Part shown: positions 9,404-17,332 of the stretch, in pieces | Layout: each line of letters opens with the position of its first letter | Position numbering within the stretch: position 1 is the stretch's first letter | Assembly: GCA_002717365.1 (NCBI GenBank) | Contig: PBDJ01000041.1 | Location: forward strand, 28,216-92,215 | DNA length: 64,000 nucleotides | Reading direction: 5' to 3' | Origin: Acidimicrobiaceae bacterium | Lineage (GTDB): Bacteria; Actinomycetota; Acidimicrobiia; Acidimicrobiales; MedAcidi-G1 | The notes under the pieces: model-generated | Told to the model about the DNA's origin: nothing | Database searches by the model: none | What the model saw: only the letters and a program-made list of their open reading frames with translations | Program-made: the position numbers and the translations under genes

Positions 9404-10552
9404 GTGAAGCATGTGATCTGCATCCCCGACGGCTGTGCTGACCTTCCGGTTCCCGAGCTGGACGGCTATACCCCGCTGGAGGTTGCTCACACCCCCGTCC
9501 TAGACGCCCTAGCCGCTCGGGCCACAGTGGGTCGGGCGGCCGTAATCCCCGAGGGAATGTCTCCGGGAAGCGATGTGGGCAATATGTCGATTCTGGGTTT
9601 CGACCCAACCGAGTACCACACCGGCCGAGCCCCCATTGAAGTAGCGGCGATGGGCCACACCCTGCGTCCCGACCAGACGGCCTTCCGCTGCAACCTGGTC
9701 GTCGTTCGCGACGGCGTGATGGTCGACTACGCAGGGGCTAACCCAACCAACGAGGAGGGCGCTGCCGTGATAGCCGGCCTCCAGGAGGCCCTAGCCGGCG
9801 CCCACGAGGGCCTGGAGTTCCTAGCCGGAGTCGGCTTTCGCAACGCCCTGATTGCTCCCGAGGCGTGGCTGGATGCCGACTGCACCCCGCCCCATGACCT
9901 GTCCGGGGCCCCAATCGTGAACCCGTCGGGTCCGGCCGGCGGGGCATTGACCGACCTTATGGAGAGTTCGAAGGAGGTCTTGGCTGGCTTCGATCTGGAG
10001 GCCAACCAGATCTGGCTGTGGGGCCAAGGATTCCAACCGCGGATCCCATCGTTTCGAGACACCCACGGCGTAGAGGCCGGCCTGGTCACGGCCGTGGACC
10101 TCGTCCGAGGTATCGGAGTGTTGTCGGGCATGAAGATCTGTGACATCCCGGGGGCTACCGGGTGGTACGACACGGACTACGAGGGCAAGCGAGACGTCGC
10201 CCTGGCCGAGTTAAAGGCCGGCCTAGACCTGTTCGTTATTCACGTAGAGGCCACTGATGAGGCCGGCCACGCCGGAGACGTGGCTGAGAAGGTAGAGGCT
10301 CTAGAGAACTGGGACCGCCGGATTCTGGCCGACCTGTTGACCGGTCTGGATGACCTGGGGCCGTGGCGACTCCTGATGCTGCCCGACCACGCCACGCCGT
10401 TGACCACTCGGACTCACACTCCCGACCCTGTGCCCTACCTGTTGGCGGATTCGGAGGTGGATGGCCCCGGTGGAACCTTCACTGAGGCCGGTGTGGCCGA
10501 CCGGGAACCAATTCCAGGACACCACTTGGTTTCCCGTCTCCTAGCCCCCTGA
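9404..10552 (+). CDS. ApgM-like alkaline phosphatase-superfamily protein; probable homoserine kinase replacement
   Basis: A 382-aa protein of the cofactor-independent phosphoglycerate mutase/ApgM family: MKHVICIPDGCADLPV at the N-terminus (first metal site), SPGSDVGNMSILGFDP (metal/phospho-serine region), then HVEATDEAGHAGD and LPDHATPL carrying the second metal ligands. In mycobacteria the thrC-rho interval holds thrB. Members of this family have been proposed or shown to act as homoserine kinase in bacteria that lack thrB, so that role fits the position (inference). Glycolytic phosphoglycerate mutase is the alternative. The GTG start is 52 nt after thrC. Confidence 0.85.
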   Translation: MKHVICIPDGCADLPVPELDGYTPLEVAHTPVLDALAARATVGRAAVIPEGMSPGSDVGNMSILGFDPTEYHTGRAPIEVAAMGHTLRPDQTAFRCNLVVVRDGVMVDYAGANPTNEEGAAVIAGLQEALAGAHEGLEFLAGVGFRNALIAPEAWLDADCTPPHDLSGAPIVNPSGPAGGALTDLMESSKEVLAGFDLEANQIWLWGQGFQPRIPSFRDTHGVEAGLVTAVDLVRGIGVLSGMKICDIPGATGWYDTDYEGKRDVALAELKAGLDLFVIHVEATDEAGHAGDVAEKVEALENWDRRILADLLTGLDDLGPWRLLMLPDHATPLTTRTHTPDPVPYLLADSEVDGPGGTFTEAGVADREPIPGHHLVSRLLAP

Positions 10553-10583
10553 CCTGCTCCGATCCCTGTCGTTGCAACGGTGG

Positions 10584-10613
10584 TTGCCGTCGTTCACGTC
10601 GATTAGATACAAT
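10584..10613 (+). promoter_or_regulatory. Promoter of rho
   Basis: TTGCCG at 10584-10589 and TACAAT at 10608-10613 are separated by 18 nt, one of the best sigma70-like matches in the window. The predicted start site near 10620 leaves a leader of about 215 nt before rho, unlike the short or leaderless starts of neighbouring genes. Confidence 0.6.
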
Positions 10614-10619
10614 GGAGGT

Positions 10620-10835
10620 GTCGTCAGGTGGGCGACGGTTCCCGCGAGATTTCCTTCGTGCCACCACGTGTCCGTGGCGGGATCACACGATCGGCCTCGG
10701 GACCACCGCTCGACGACACGCCCTCCGTTCCGCTAAGCGGGTCCACGGATGGCAGTCCCCCCTCCCGTACCGTCCCGGTCGGGAGCAAATCAGACGGGCC
10801 ATTGGGTCCGAAGAATATATAGAGGTGTTGTGAGC
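10620..10835 (+). promoter_or_regulatory. Long 5' leader of rho
   Basis: About 215 nt between the predicted transcription start and the rho ATG. It contains several short hairpins, among them CCGC-TAA-GCGG near 10730 and a nested CCCG/CGGG stem with inner ACCG-TCC-CGGT near 10768-10790, but no uridine run. An open frame (GTG 10618 to TGA 10833) ends 2 nt before rho; its codon use, with AGA and ATA, argues against a real protein. Autoregulation of rho through its leader is known in other bacteria, so this is a likely control region; the mechanism is not visible. Confidence 0.4.
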
Positions 10836-12503
10836 ATGGACTCCACCCAGTTGGAACGCGGAGCGTTGGAGAGTAAAGACCGCGATGAACTGACCACGAT
10901 CGCCAACGCGCTTGGCGGCAAGCCTGGTTCGCGAGCCCGCAAGGCTGAGATCGTGGACCTGATTCTGGATTTGACCGGTACTGGGTCGAATGGTTCGTCG
11001 CCGGACTCGGCGGGGTCTGTCGAAGAGCCCCCGGCCGAGTGGGAGGTCGCGGTGAACGCCGAGGAAGCGACTGTCGAGAAGGTGACCGACGAGAAGTCTG
11101 AGGACGTCGGTGACGATGCCGAATCATCGGACGGCGGGAAGGCCGATACCACGACCGACCGAGGTGACGGTGAAGGCGACTCCGTCCGGGCCGATAGCCG
11201 GAACTCCGGACAGGACAGCGGACGACAGAACCAGAGTCGGGGACAGCATCAAAACCGCGGCCAGCAGAGCGACCAGAGCGAGCCGGGAAACCGCCGTCGC
11301 CGTCGGCGTGGACGCGAGAGGGACCAGGGGCCTGAAGAGCCGTGGGACGGCGAGCCGGTGGCGGTCTCTGGCCACCTAGACCTACGGGATGAGGGATACG
11401 GCTTCCTCCGTACCTCCGGCTTCAAGCCATCCAAGAGCGACGCCTATGTCTCGGTCAAGCAGGTTCGCCAGTTCGGTCTCCGCAAGGGCGATCAGATTGT
11501 TGGAGCGTCGCGTCCGGCTAATCGCAGCGAGAAGAACCCCGCCCTGCTTCGGGTGGATTCTGTGAACGGTGCGGATCCCGAGAAGGCTAAGGGTCGTCCG
11601 AAGTTCGAAGACCTCACGCCGCTATTCCCGGACGAGAAACTCAAGATGGAGGTCGGTGACGATCCCACCAACATGACGGCCCGGATAATCGACCTGCTCT
11701 GTCCGGTGGGCAAAGGCCAGCGCGGGATGATCGTCTCACCCCCCAAGGCAGGCAAGACCACCATCGTCAAGTCCATCGTCCGGTCGATCGAGACCAACCA
11801 TCCTGAGGTCAAGCTCATCGTCCTGCTGGTCGACGAGCGACCCGAGGAGGTCACTGACATGCGTCGCTGGATGCTGCGCGGAGAGGTGGTGGGATCCACC
11901 TTCGACCGTCCTAGCGATGAGCACACCCACCTGGCCGAGGTCACCATCGAGCGGGCTAAACGGATGGTGGAGTACGGCGAGGACGTGGTGATTGTGCTCG
12001 ACGGCATCACCCGCCTCTCCCGGGCCTACAACCTGGCAGCCGGCCCAGGCACCGGACGCATCATGTCCGGTGGGTTGGACACCGGCGCCCTCTACCCACC
12101 CAAGAGGTTCTTCGGTGCAGCCCGCAACGTAGAGGAGGGTGGTTCGCTGACCATCCTGGCCACAGCCTTGGTCGACACCGGTTCCAAGATGGACGAGGTG
12201 ATCTTCGAGGAGTTCAAAGGCACCGGCAACATGGAGCTTCGCCTGGACCGGCGTATTTCCGAGAGGCGGATCTATCCGGCTATCGACGTGAACGCTTCAT
12301 CCACCCGTCACGAGGAACTTCTGTTCGAGCGTAAGCAGCTCAACCAGGTGTGGAAGTTGCGCCGGGTGCTCAACGGCTTGGCCAACGACGGCGACGCCGG
12401 TGCAGCAGCCGGCCTCGAGCTTCTCATTGACCGACTCAAGACTTTCAACGACAACGACGAGTTCTTGGTGGAGATCGCCAAGGGACCGAGCATGGGTGCC
12501 TGA
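10836..12503 (+). CDS. rho: Transcription termination factor Rho
   Basis: Hexameric RNA helicase that ends transcription, 555 aa. A Rho N-terminal helical domain occupies about residues 1-47. A low-complexity insertion follows (about 48-170), acidic first, then Arg/Gln/Asn-rich with a run of arginines. The CSD-like RNA-binding domain starts near 178 ([18 protein letters not shown]), and the RecA-like ATPase has Walker [10 protein letters not shown] near 301-309. Large N-terminal insertions are typical of actinobacterial Rho. ATG 10836 is chosen because AGAGGTG precedes it; the frame stays open further upstream to 10749 without homology. Confidence 0.97.
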   Translation: MDSTQLERGALESKDRDELTTIANALGGKPGSRARKAEIVDLILDLTGTGSNGSSPDSAGSVEEPPAEWEVAVNAEEATVEKVTDEKSEDVGDDAESSDGGKADTTTDRGDGEGDSVRADSRNSGQDSGRQNQSRGQHQNRGQQSDQSEPGNRRRRRRGRERDQGPEEPWDGEPVAVSGHLDLRDEGYGFLRTSGFKPSKSDAYVSVKQVRQFGLRKGDQIVGASRPANRSEKNPALLRVDSVNGADPEKAKGRPKFEDLTPLFPDEKLKMEVGDDPTNMTARIIDLLCPVGKGQRGMIVSPPKAGKTTIVKSIVRSIETNHPEVKLIVLLVDERPEEVTDMRRWMLRGEVVGSTFDRPSDEHTHLAEVTIERAKRMVEYGEDVVIVLDGITRLSRAYNLAAGPGTGRIMSGGLDTGALYPPKRFFGAARNVEEGGSLTILATALVDTGSKMDEVIFEEFKGTGNMELRLDRRISERRIYPAIDVNASSTRHEELLFERKQLNQVWKLRRVLNGLANDGDAGAAAGLELLIDRLKTFNDNDEFLVEIAKGPSMGA

Positions 12504-12561
12504 TCGACACCCGTCACTACAGGTTGTCGACGATCCGAACGCACCGCAGACTGGACCCGTT

Positions 12562-12816
12562 ATGAAGCAGGACATCCACCCGAACTACCGGCCGGTGGTC
12601 TTCCAAGACCTCAGCGAGGGCACGAACTTCGTGATCCGGTCGACCGTCGAGACCGACGACACCATCACCTTGGACGATGGCGTGGAGTATCCACTAGTCA
12701 AGGTGGAAATCTCGTCGGCTAGCCACCCATTCTTCACCGGCACGATGAAGATCGTGGATACCGCCGGCCGGGTGGAGCGCTTCGAGCGCCGCTACGGCAA
12801 GCGCCGTAAGGGTTAA
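12562..12816 (+). CDS. rpmE2: 50S ribosomal protein L31, type B (zinc-free)
   Basis: 84-aa ribosomal protein starting [16 protein letters not shown], the type B signature. There is no cysteine at all, so it lacks the zinc-binding CxxC of type A L31. The chain ends in a basic tail (RRYGKRRKG). It sits between rho and prfA, the position usually taken by L31 in actinobacteria. The zinc-independent form is commonly a Zur-controlled stand-in elsewhere; no Zur-like palindrome is evident in the short gap after rho. Confidence 0.95.
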   Translation: MKQDIHPNYRPVVFQDLSEGTNFVIRSTVETDDTITLDDGVEYPLVKVEISSASHPFFTGTMKIVDTAGRVERFERRYGKRRKG

Positions 12817-12858
12817 ACCCAAGCATCCGGCCCGGCGTCCCGACGGGTCGTTGAAGTC

Positions 12859-13854
12859 GTGACCCCCGCTCCAGAGCGTCGTCTCTCCCTCCGAGGCGCC
12901 AAGTTGCGCGCCCTGATATCCGACGCGATAGGCGAGCCAGCGTCCGACCTGGAGTCTGACGGCGACCAATGCTTCGATGGCACCCGGCTGTGGGTGCTGG
13001 CCGACGAGGACGATCCTGGGAGCGCTCTGGGTGGCGCCGTGTTCCGGTCCATCCGGTTCGGTGAGGCACCGATGACCGTCTGCTTCGACGATGGGGAGGC
13101 AGCCGCCGAAGCCGCTCGCCGGGCCGAAGCTCTCCTCCCTGCACCAGACGTCCGACAGGTCGACGGTCGTCGGCTGGTCGAGGTTGTGCCCGCCGAGGCA
13201 CCCACCGTCGTGGACCCGCCCGGGGTCCTGGTCGGGTTCGAGGACCTATGTCGGAGCGTGGGGGTTGAGCCGGTGGTCGAACACGGGATCTGGCGTGGGG
13301 AAGTGGCCGGTCTCGAGGTTGTCCGGGTGGTCGATGACCCGGAACTAGGAAATCATGTCCAGGTCGGGGTAGGGCGTTTCGATCGTGAGGCAGGGAAGCT
13401 CCTGCACGCCGACCAACCACAGAGCGAGTCGCTGGCCGCAGCGGCTGACCTGGTACGAGCCCATCGTCGACCCGGCACCGGCGCCCATCCGCTGTCCACG
13501 CTGTGCCGGGAGCGTTGGCTCCGGCGGGACCTATGCGCCGACCCGTCCCCGGTGGGCCTGGTTGATCTGGAACCCGTAGATCCCGCCGACCAGCGGGCCA
13601 ACCTCCGCGACCCGGCGCCGGCGCCGGCATTGGGCACTGACTCGGATGGTCGGAGGGTGTTAGTGGTTTGCTCAGTGGGGGTGGATCCGCAGGTCGTCTC
13701 GGCGACCGCCGCCCTGGTACTGCGCGAGTCGCCCGACCGGGTGGTGGTTGCCCTTCCAGATCGAGACGTCCTGGGCCCAGTGAAACAGGCCCTGGCCCGC
13801 CTCCGGGTGCCAGTCGTCGTGGTCGGTACGGCGTGCGGCTGGGAAGAGGTCTGA
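12859..13854 (+). CDS. Hypothetical protein between rpmE and prfA
   Basis: 331 aa starting at GTG, 42 nt after rpmE. I do not recognise a family. The N-terminal half is acidic and alpha/beta, with no signal peptide or membrane segment. The last 65 residues look Rossmann-like, with hydrophobic strands VLVVCSVGV, VVVALPD and VPVVVVGT alternating with helices. Codon use matches its neighbours and the reading frame is long, so it is a real gene. Position inside a translation/termination cluster is the only functional hint. Confidence 0.75.
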   Translation: MTPAPERRLSLRGAKLRALISDAIGEPASDLESDGDQCFDGTRLWVLADEDDPGSALGGAVFRSIRFGEAPMTVCFDDGEAAAEAARRAEALLPAPDVRQVDGRRLVEVVPAEAPTVVDPPGVLVGFEDLCRSVGVEPVVEHGIWRGEVAGLEVVRVVDDPELGNHVQVGVGRFDREAGKLLHADQPQSESLAAAADLVRAHRRPGTGAHPLSTLCRERWLRRDLCADPSPVGLVDLEPVDPADQRANLRDPAPAPALGTDSDGRRVLVVCSVGVDPQVVSATAALVLRESPDRVVVALPDRDVLGPVKQALARLRVPVVVVGTACGWEEV

Positions 13855-13908
13855 GCGGATCCATCCCGGGTAGTTGCCGCTCTGACCGTTCTGTAGGGGG
13901 CCGGTCGG

Positions 13909-13914
13909 TACCCT
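13909..13914 (+). promoter_or_regulatory. Putative leaderless -10 element of prfA
   Basis: TACCCT ends 7 nt before the GTG start at 13922, in the 67-bp gap after the hypothetical gene. Confidence 0.4.
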
Positions 13915-13921
13915 GAACACG

Positions 13922-14998
13922 GTGCGTGAACAGGTGGAGGCCCTAGAGGCCGAGTACGCGGAGGTCGAAACCCAGTTGGCCAGTCCGGCGGTTATCGGGG
14001 ACCCCGAACGGCTCCAGGCTGCGGGACGCCGGTTTAAGGAACTGGAGCAGGTTCTGGCCGTAGGGAGACCGTTGAGCCGCGCCCAGGATGACTTGGAGAC
14101 GGCCCGGGAGTTGGCCGAGGAGGCGGAGGGTGACGAGCGCGAGCTCCTCCGGAACGAGATGGCCGACTTGGCGGCCGACATTGAACGTCTGGAGGGTGAG
14201 CTGCGCTCCCTTCTTCTGCCCCGCGACCCCAATGACGGCCGCCCGGTGATCCTCGAGATCAGGGGCGCGGAGGGTGGCGAGGAGGCCAACCTCTTCGCCC
14301 GTGACCTTCACGAGATGTATTTGGCGCTGGCCGCCGTCCACGGCTGGTCGGTTGAGCCGATGGGGGCCCGGGAGTCCGACATGGGAGGCTTTAGCGAGGT
14401 CGCAGTACTGGTCAGCGGTGAGGATGCATGGACCCGTTTGAAGTACGAGGGCGGGGTTCACCGGGTCCAGCGGGTCCCGGTAACTGAGTCTCAAGGTCGG
14501 ATTCACACATCGTCGGCGACGGTCAGCGTCCTGCCCGAGGCCGACGAGGTCGAGGTGGTAGTCGACGACAACGACCTTCAGGTCGACGTATACCGGGCCT
14601 CCGGCCCGGGTGGTCAGTCGGTGAACACCACCGACTCGGCGGTCCGTGTCACTCACCTACCGACCGGTCTCGTGGTCTCCATGCAGGACGAGAAGAGTCA
14701 ACTCCAGAACAAAGTGAAGGCGCTTCGGGTACTGCGAAGCCGGTTGCTCCAGATTGAACAGGAGCGGGCTCGTTCCGAGGCTTCGGAGGCCCGCCGGGGT
14801 CAGGTCGGCGGCGGGGGTCGATCGGAGAAAATCCGAACCTACAACTTCAAGGAGAACCGGGTCACCGACCATCGGATCGGACTGACCCTCCACAGGCTGG
14901 ACCGCATCCTGGCCGGAGACCTGGACGAGGTGACCGACGGTCTACTGGCCGACGAACGGACTCGACAGCTGGCTGAGGGTCTCGACGGTGGGGACTGA
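13922..14998 (+). CDS. prfA: Peptide chain release factor 1
   Basis: Class I release factor reading UAA/UAG, 358 aa. An N-terminal coiled-coil region precedes domain 2/4, with the RF1-type PVT tripeptide (RVQRVPVTESQGRIHTS). The catalytic GGQ loop is in YRASGPGGQSVNTTDSAV. It starts at GTG and overlaps prmC by 11 nt; PrmC methylates the GGQ glutamine, so the pair is functionally linked. Confidence 0.97.
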   Translation: MREQVEALEAEYAEVETQLASPAVIGDPERLQAAGRRFKELEQVLAVGRPLSRAQDDLETARELAEEAEGDERELLRNEMADLAADIERLEGELRSLLLPRDPNDGRPVILEIRGAEGGEEANLFARDLHEMYLALAAVHGWSVEPMGARESDMGGFSEVAVLVSGEDAWTRLKYEGGVHRVQRVPVTESQGRIHTSSATVSVLPEADEVEVVVDDNDLQVDVYRASGPGGQSVNTTDSAVRVTHLPTGLVVSMQDEKSQLQNKVKALRVLRSRLLQIEQERARSEASEARRGQVGGGGRSEKIRTYNFKENRVTDHRIGLTLHRLDRILAGDLDEVTDGLLADERTRQLAEGLDGGD

Positions 14999-15878
14999 TC
15001 CGACCGGCGACGAGGACACCATCGCCTGGCGAGAGGTCCTAGCCGAGACTGAGGCTCGGGTGGTGGCCGCCGGGCTTCCGGCCCAGGAGGCTCACTGGAT
15101 CGTGGAGGAGGCATCCGGGAGCGGTCCGGGAGGCGGCCTGGACGATCCAGTGACCGCTCGGGGTATGACTCATCACGACGCCATGGTGGGTCGCCGCCTG
15201 GCCGGAGAGCCGTTGCAGTACGTCCTGGGACATTGGGCCTTCCGAAGGCTGGATTTAATGGTCGACCCGCGGGTATTGATCCCCAGACCGGAGACCGAGG
15301 TGGTGGCCGAGCTGGCCCTGGCCGAGGTGGACCGGGTGGCCGTCGGCCGGACCGATAGCCCTGTTCGGGTCGCGGACCTGGGTACCGGATCGGGGGCCAT
15401 CGGTCTGTCGATCGCCGCCGAGCGCACCGGAACCCGCGTGTGGTGCACTGACGTGTCGCTCGATGCCCTGGCCGTAGCCCGAGCCAACTGCACCGGGTTG
15501 GGGCAACCTGCCCAACGAGTGACCCTGGCCGAAGGGTCATGGTTTGAGGCGCTACCCACCGAGCTCGAATCCAGCTTCGACGTGGTGGTGGCCAATCCCC
15601 CCTACGTGGACCGGGCCGGAGACCTTCCGGTCGAAGTGGTTGGCTGGGAGCCGGCCGAGTCCCTGTTCGCAGACAGAGACGGTCGCGCCGACCTGGAGGC
15701 GCTAGTGGACGGTGCACAGACCTGGCTGGCCCCCGGGGGTGCCTTGGTGCTGGAGATGTCACCCGACCAAGTTGGGGACCTGGCTGCTCGCGCCCGGGAG
15801 GTCGGCTTCGACGAGGTGGAGATCCACCTCGACCTGACCGGACGGGACCGTGTGATGGTGGCCCGGTCGGCACGATGA
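14988..15878 (+). CDS. prmC: Release factor glutamine methyltransferase PrmC (HemK)
   Basis: SAM-dependent N5-glutamine methyltransferase acting on the GGQ motif of release factors, 296 aa. A helical N-terminal substrate domain (about 1-90, with GEPLQYVLGHWAF) is followed by a Rossmann methyltransferase fold: motif I VADLGTGSGAIGLSIA and catalytic NPPY in VVANPPYVDR. GTG start inside the end of prfA; the stop overlaps the next ATG by 4 nt. Confidence 0.95.
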   Translation: MGTDPTGDEDTIAWREVLAETEARVVAAGLPAQEAHWIVEEASGSGPGGGLDDPVTARGMTHHDAMVGRRLAGEPLQYVLGHWAFRRLDLMVDPRVLIPRPETEVVAELALAEVDRVAVGRTDSPVRVADLGTGSGAIGLSIAAERTGTRVWCTDVSLDALAVARANCTGLGQPAQRVTLAEGSWFEALPTELESSFDVVVANPPYVDRAGDLPVEVVGWEPAESLFADRDGRADLEALVDGAQTWLAPGGALVLEMSPDQVGDLAARAREVGFDEVEIHLDLTGRDRVMVARSAR

Positions 15879-16540
15879 GCGAGTCCCTTACGTTGGACGT
15901 CGGAGCCGATCCGGCGGCCGCGGTAGCCGCCGCAGTGCGGGCGTTGTCCAACGGTGGCGTGGTGGTCCTCCCAACCGAGACGGTGTACGGCGTGGCCGCC
16001 CTGCCCTCGTGTCGCAATGCCATCGAAGAGGTCTTCCGACGAAAGGGCCGTCCCCCTGAACGCCTAGTGGCCGTGTTGGTGGCCGATGACAATCAGGCCC
16101 GAGCGCTGGTAGAGGCCGACGACCGGTTCGAACACCTAGCGACGGCTTTCTGGCCCGGGCCGCTCACCGTGGTCGGACACCGTCGCAGTGGCGGGGACGA
16201 TGACCTCTTCTTAGGCGATGGAGCGACCGAGAGAGGAGGGGCAACGGTAGGGGTGCGGTGGCCTGATCACGACCTGGTCCGGTCCATTGCCGCCGAGGTC
16301 GGTCCGATCGCCACCACCTCGGCCAACCGGACTGGCCAACCGACCCCAGATACAGCCGCCGGGGCAGCCGCCGCTCTGGGCGGTGACCTACTGGTCTTAG
16401 ACGGGGGACCGTGTACCGGAGAACCATCCACCGTGGTCGACCTCACTGACCACCCGGCACGGGTGGTTCGCCGAGGGGCTATCACCGAGAGCGATCTCGA
16501 ACAGGCCGGAATCTCCGTGGAGGCCGCTGAACAGCGGTGA
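15875..16540 (+). CDS. tsaC: L-threonylcarbamoyladenylate synthase (Sua5/YrdC family)
   Basis: Makes threonylcarbamoyl-AMP for t6A modification of tRNA, 221 aa. YrdC-domain signs include GGVVVLPTETVYGVAALP, the basic segment RRKGRPPERLVAVLV, the FWPGPLTVV stretch, and GVRWPDHDLVRSIAAEVGP followed by TTSANRTGQP. No Sua5 C-terminal domain is present. It overlaps prmC by 4 nt, as in mycobacteria where an equivalent gene follows prmC. Confidence 0.93.
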   Translation: MSESLTLDVGADPAAAVAAAVRALSNGGVVVLPTETVYGVAALPSCRNAIEEVFRRKGRPPERLVAVLVADDNQARALVEADDRFEHLATAFWPGPLTVVGHRRSGGDDDLFLGDGATERGGATVGVRWPDHDLVRSIAAEVGPIATTSANRTGQPTPDTAAGAAAALGGDLLVLDGGPCTGEPSTVVDLTDHPARVVRRGAITESDLEQAGISVEAAEQR

Positions 16541-16560
16541 TCCGAAGAGCGATCGACGGG

Positions 16561-16566
16561 TAGCCT
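16561..16566 (+). promoter_or_regulatory. Putative leaderless -10 element of rpiB
   Basis: TAGCCT lies exactly 6 nt before the ATG at 16573. The same TAGCCT-N6-ATG arrangement occurs at 41754-41768. Confidence 0.5.
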
Positions 16567-16572
16567 CGCGCT

Positions 16573-17034
16573 ATGTATGCCGTCGCCGTCGGGTCCGACC
16601 ACGCCGGATACGCCCTTAAGCAGCTGCTGGCCGACGAGTTGAGGGACTTGGGCCACGAGGTCTTGGACCTGGGTGCACACTCCACCGAGCGGGTGGATTA
16701 CCCGGACTTCGGCGCCGCGGTGGGACATTCCGTGGCTGACGGCGATGTCGACCTGGGGGTTTGCGTGTGCGGCTCGGGGATCGGCATCGCTATGGCGGCC
16801 AACAAAATCGCGGGAATCCGTGCGGCCACCGTGCAGGACGCCGAATCGGCCCGCCTAGCAAGGGAGCACAACGACGCCAACGTCCTGTGCCTTGGCGAGC
16901 GCCTGATCGATGCCGAGGTAGCCGTCGATGCCCTCCGGGCCTGGCTGGACGCGGGGTTCGAGGGTGGTCGCCACGCTGGTCGGGTGGAGAAACTGGCCCA
17001 GCTGGACGGGCGAGCGACTGAGAGGAATCGGTGA
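16573..17034 (+). CDS. rpiB: Ribose-5-phosphate isomerase B
   Basis: Interconverts ribose-5-phosphate and ribulose-5-phosphate in the pentose phosphate pathway, 153 aa. It shows [10 protein letters not shown] at the N-terminus, the active-site cysteine in [17 protein letters not shown], and the [15 protein letters not shown] segment, all standard for RpiB/LacAB. The stop overlaps the DUF3039 start by 4 nt. Confidence 0.95.
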   Translation: MYAVAVGSDHAGYALKQLLADELRDLGHEVLDLGAHSTERVDYPDFGAAVGHSVADGDVDLGVCVCGSGIGIAMAANKIAGIRAATVQDAESARLAREHNDANVLCLGERLIDAEVAVDALRAWLDAGFEGGRHAGRVEKLAQLDGRATERNR

Positions 17035-17309
17035 TCGACCGCGGAACTAGGACGGTTCGGCTCTCCGGCCCGGAGACAGCCACCCCGACGGAGACGGTCG
17101 TCGAGCCCACCGTGGACGACGGTGACCACGACCGGTTCGCCCACTTCGCCCGTAAGGCCGACATTGTGAAGTCAGCGGTGACGGGGAAGCCGATCGTGGC
17201 CCTCTGCGGCAAGGTGTGGGTCCCGGCCCGAAACCCCGACCGCTACCCGGTGTGCCCGACCTGTCGCGAGATTTACGAACGGAAGAAGGCCGGTGAGGCG
17301 GGCGCCTAG
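17031..17309 (+). CDS. DUF3039 small zinc-ribbon-like protein
   Basis: 92 aa, start GTG overlapping the rpiB stop. The conserved part (residues ~35-85) has [20 protein letters not shown], then a cysteine at [10 protein letters not shown] and a CPTC pair ([11 protein letters not shown]), consistent with a small metal-binding fold. DUF3039 is typical of actinobacteria and has no known function. The N-terminal 30 residues look unstructured. Confidence 0.85.
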   Translation: MIDRGTRTVRLSGPETATPTETVVEPTVDDGDHDRFAHFARKADIVKSAVTGKPIVALCGKVWVPARNPDRYPVCPTCREIYERKKAGEAGA

Positions 17310-17332
17310 GCGCTAGCCCGTCGCCTTCCACC

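Noticed and set aside
10618..10833. 70-codon frame in the rho leader as a gene
   Set aside because: Rare codons, no recognisable protein and partial overlap with the promoter; kept only as part of the leader hypothesis.
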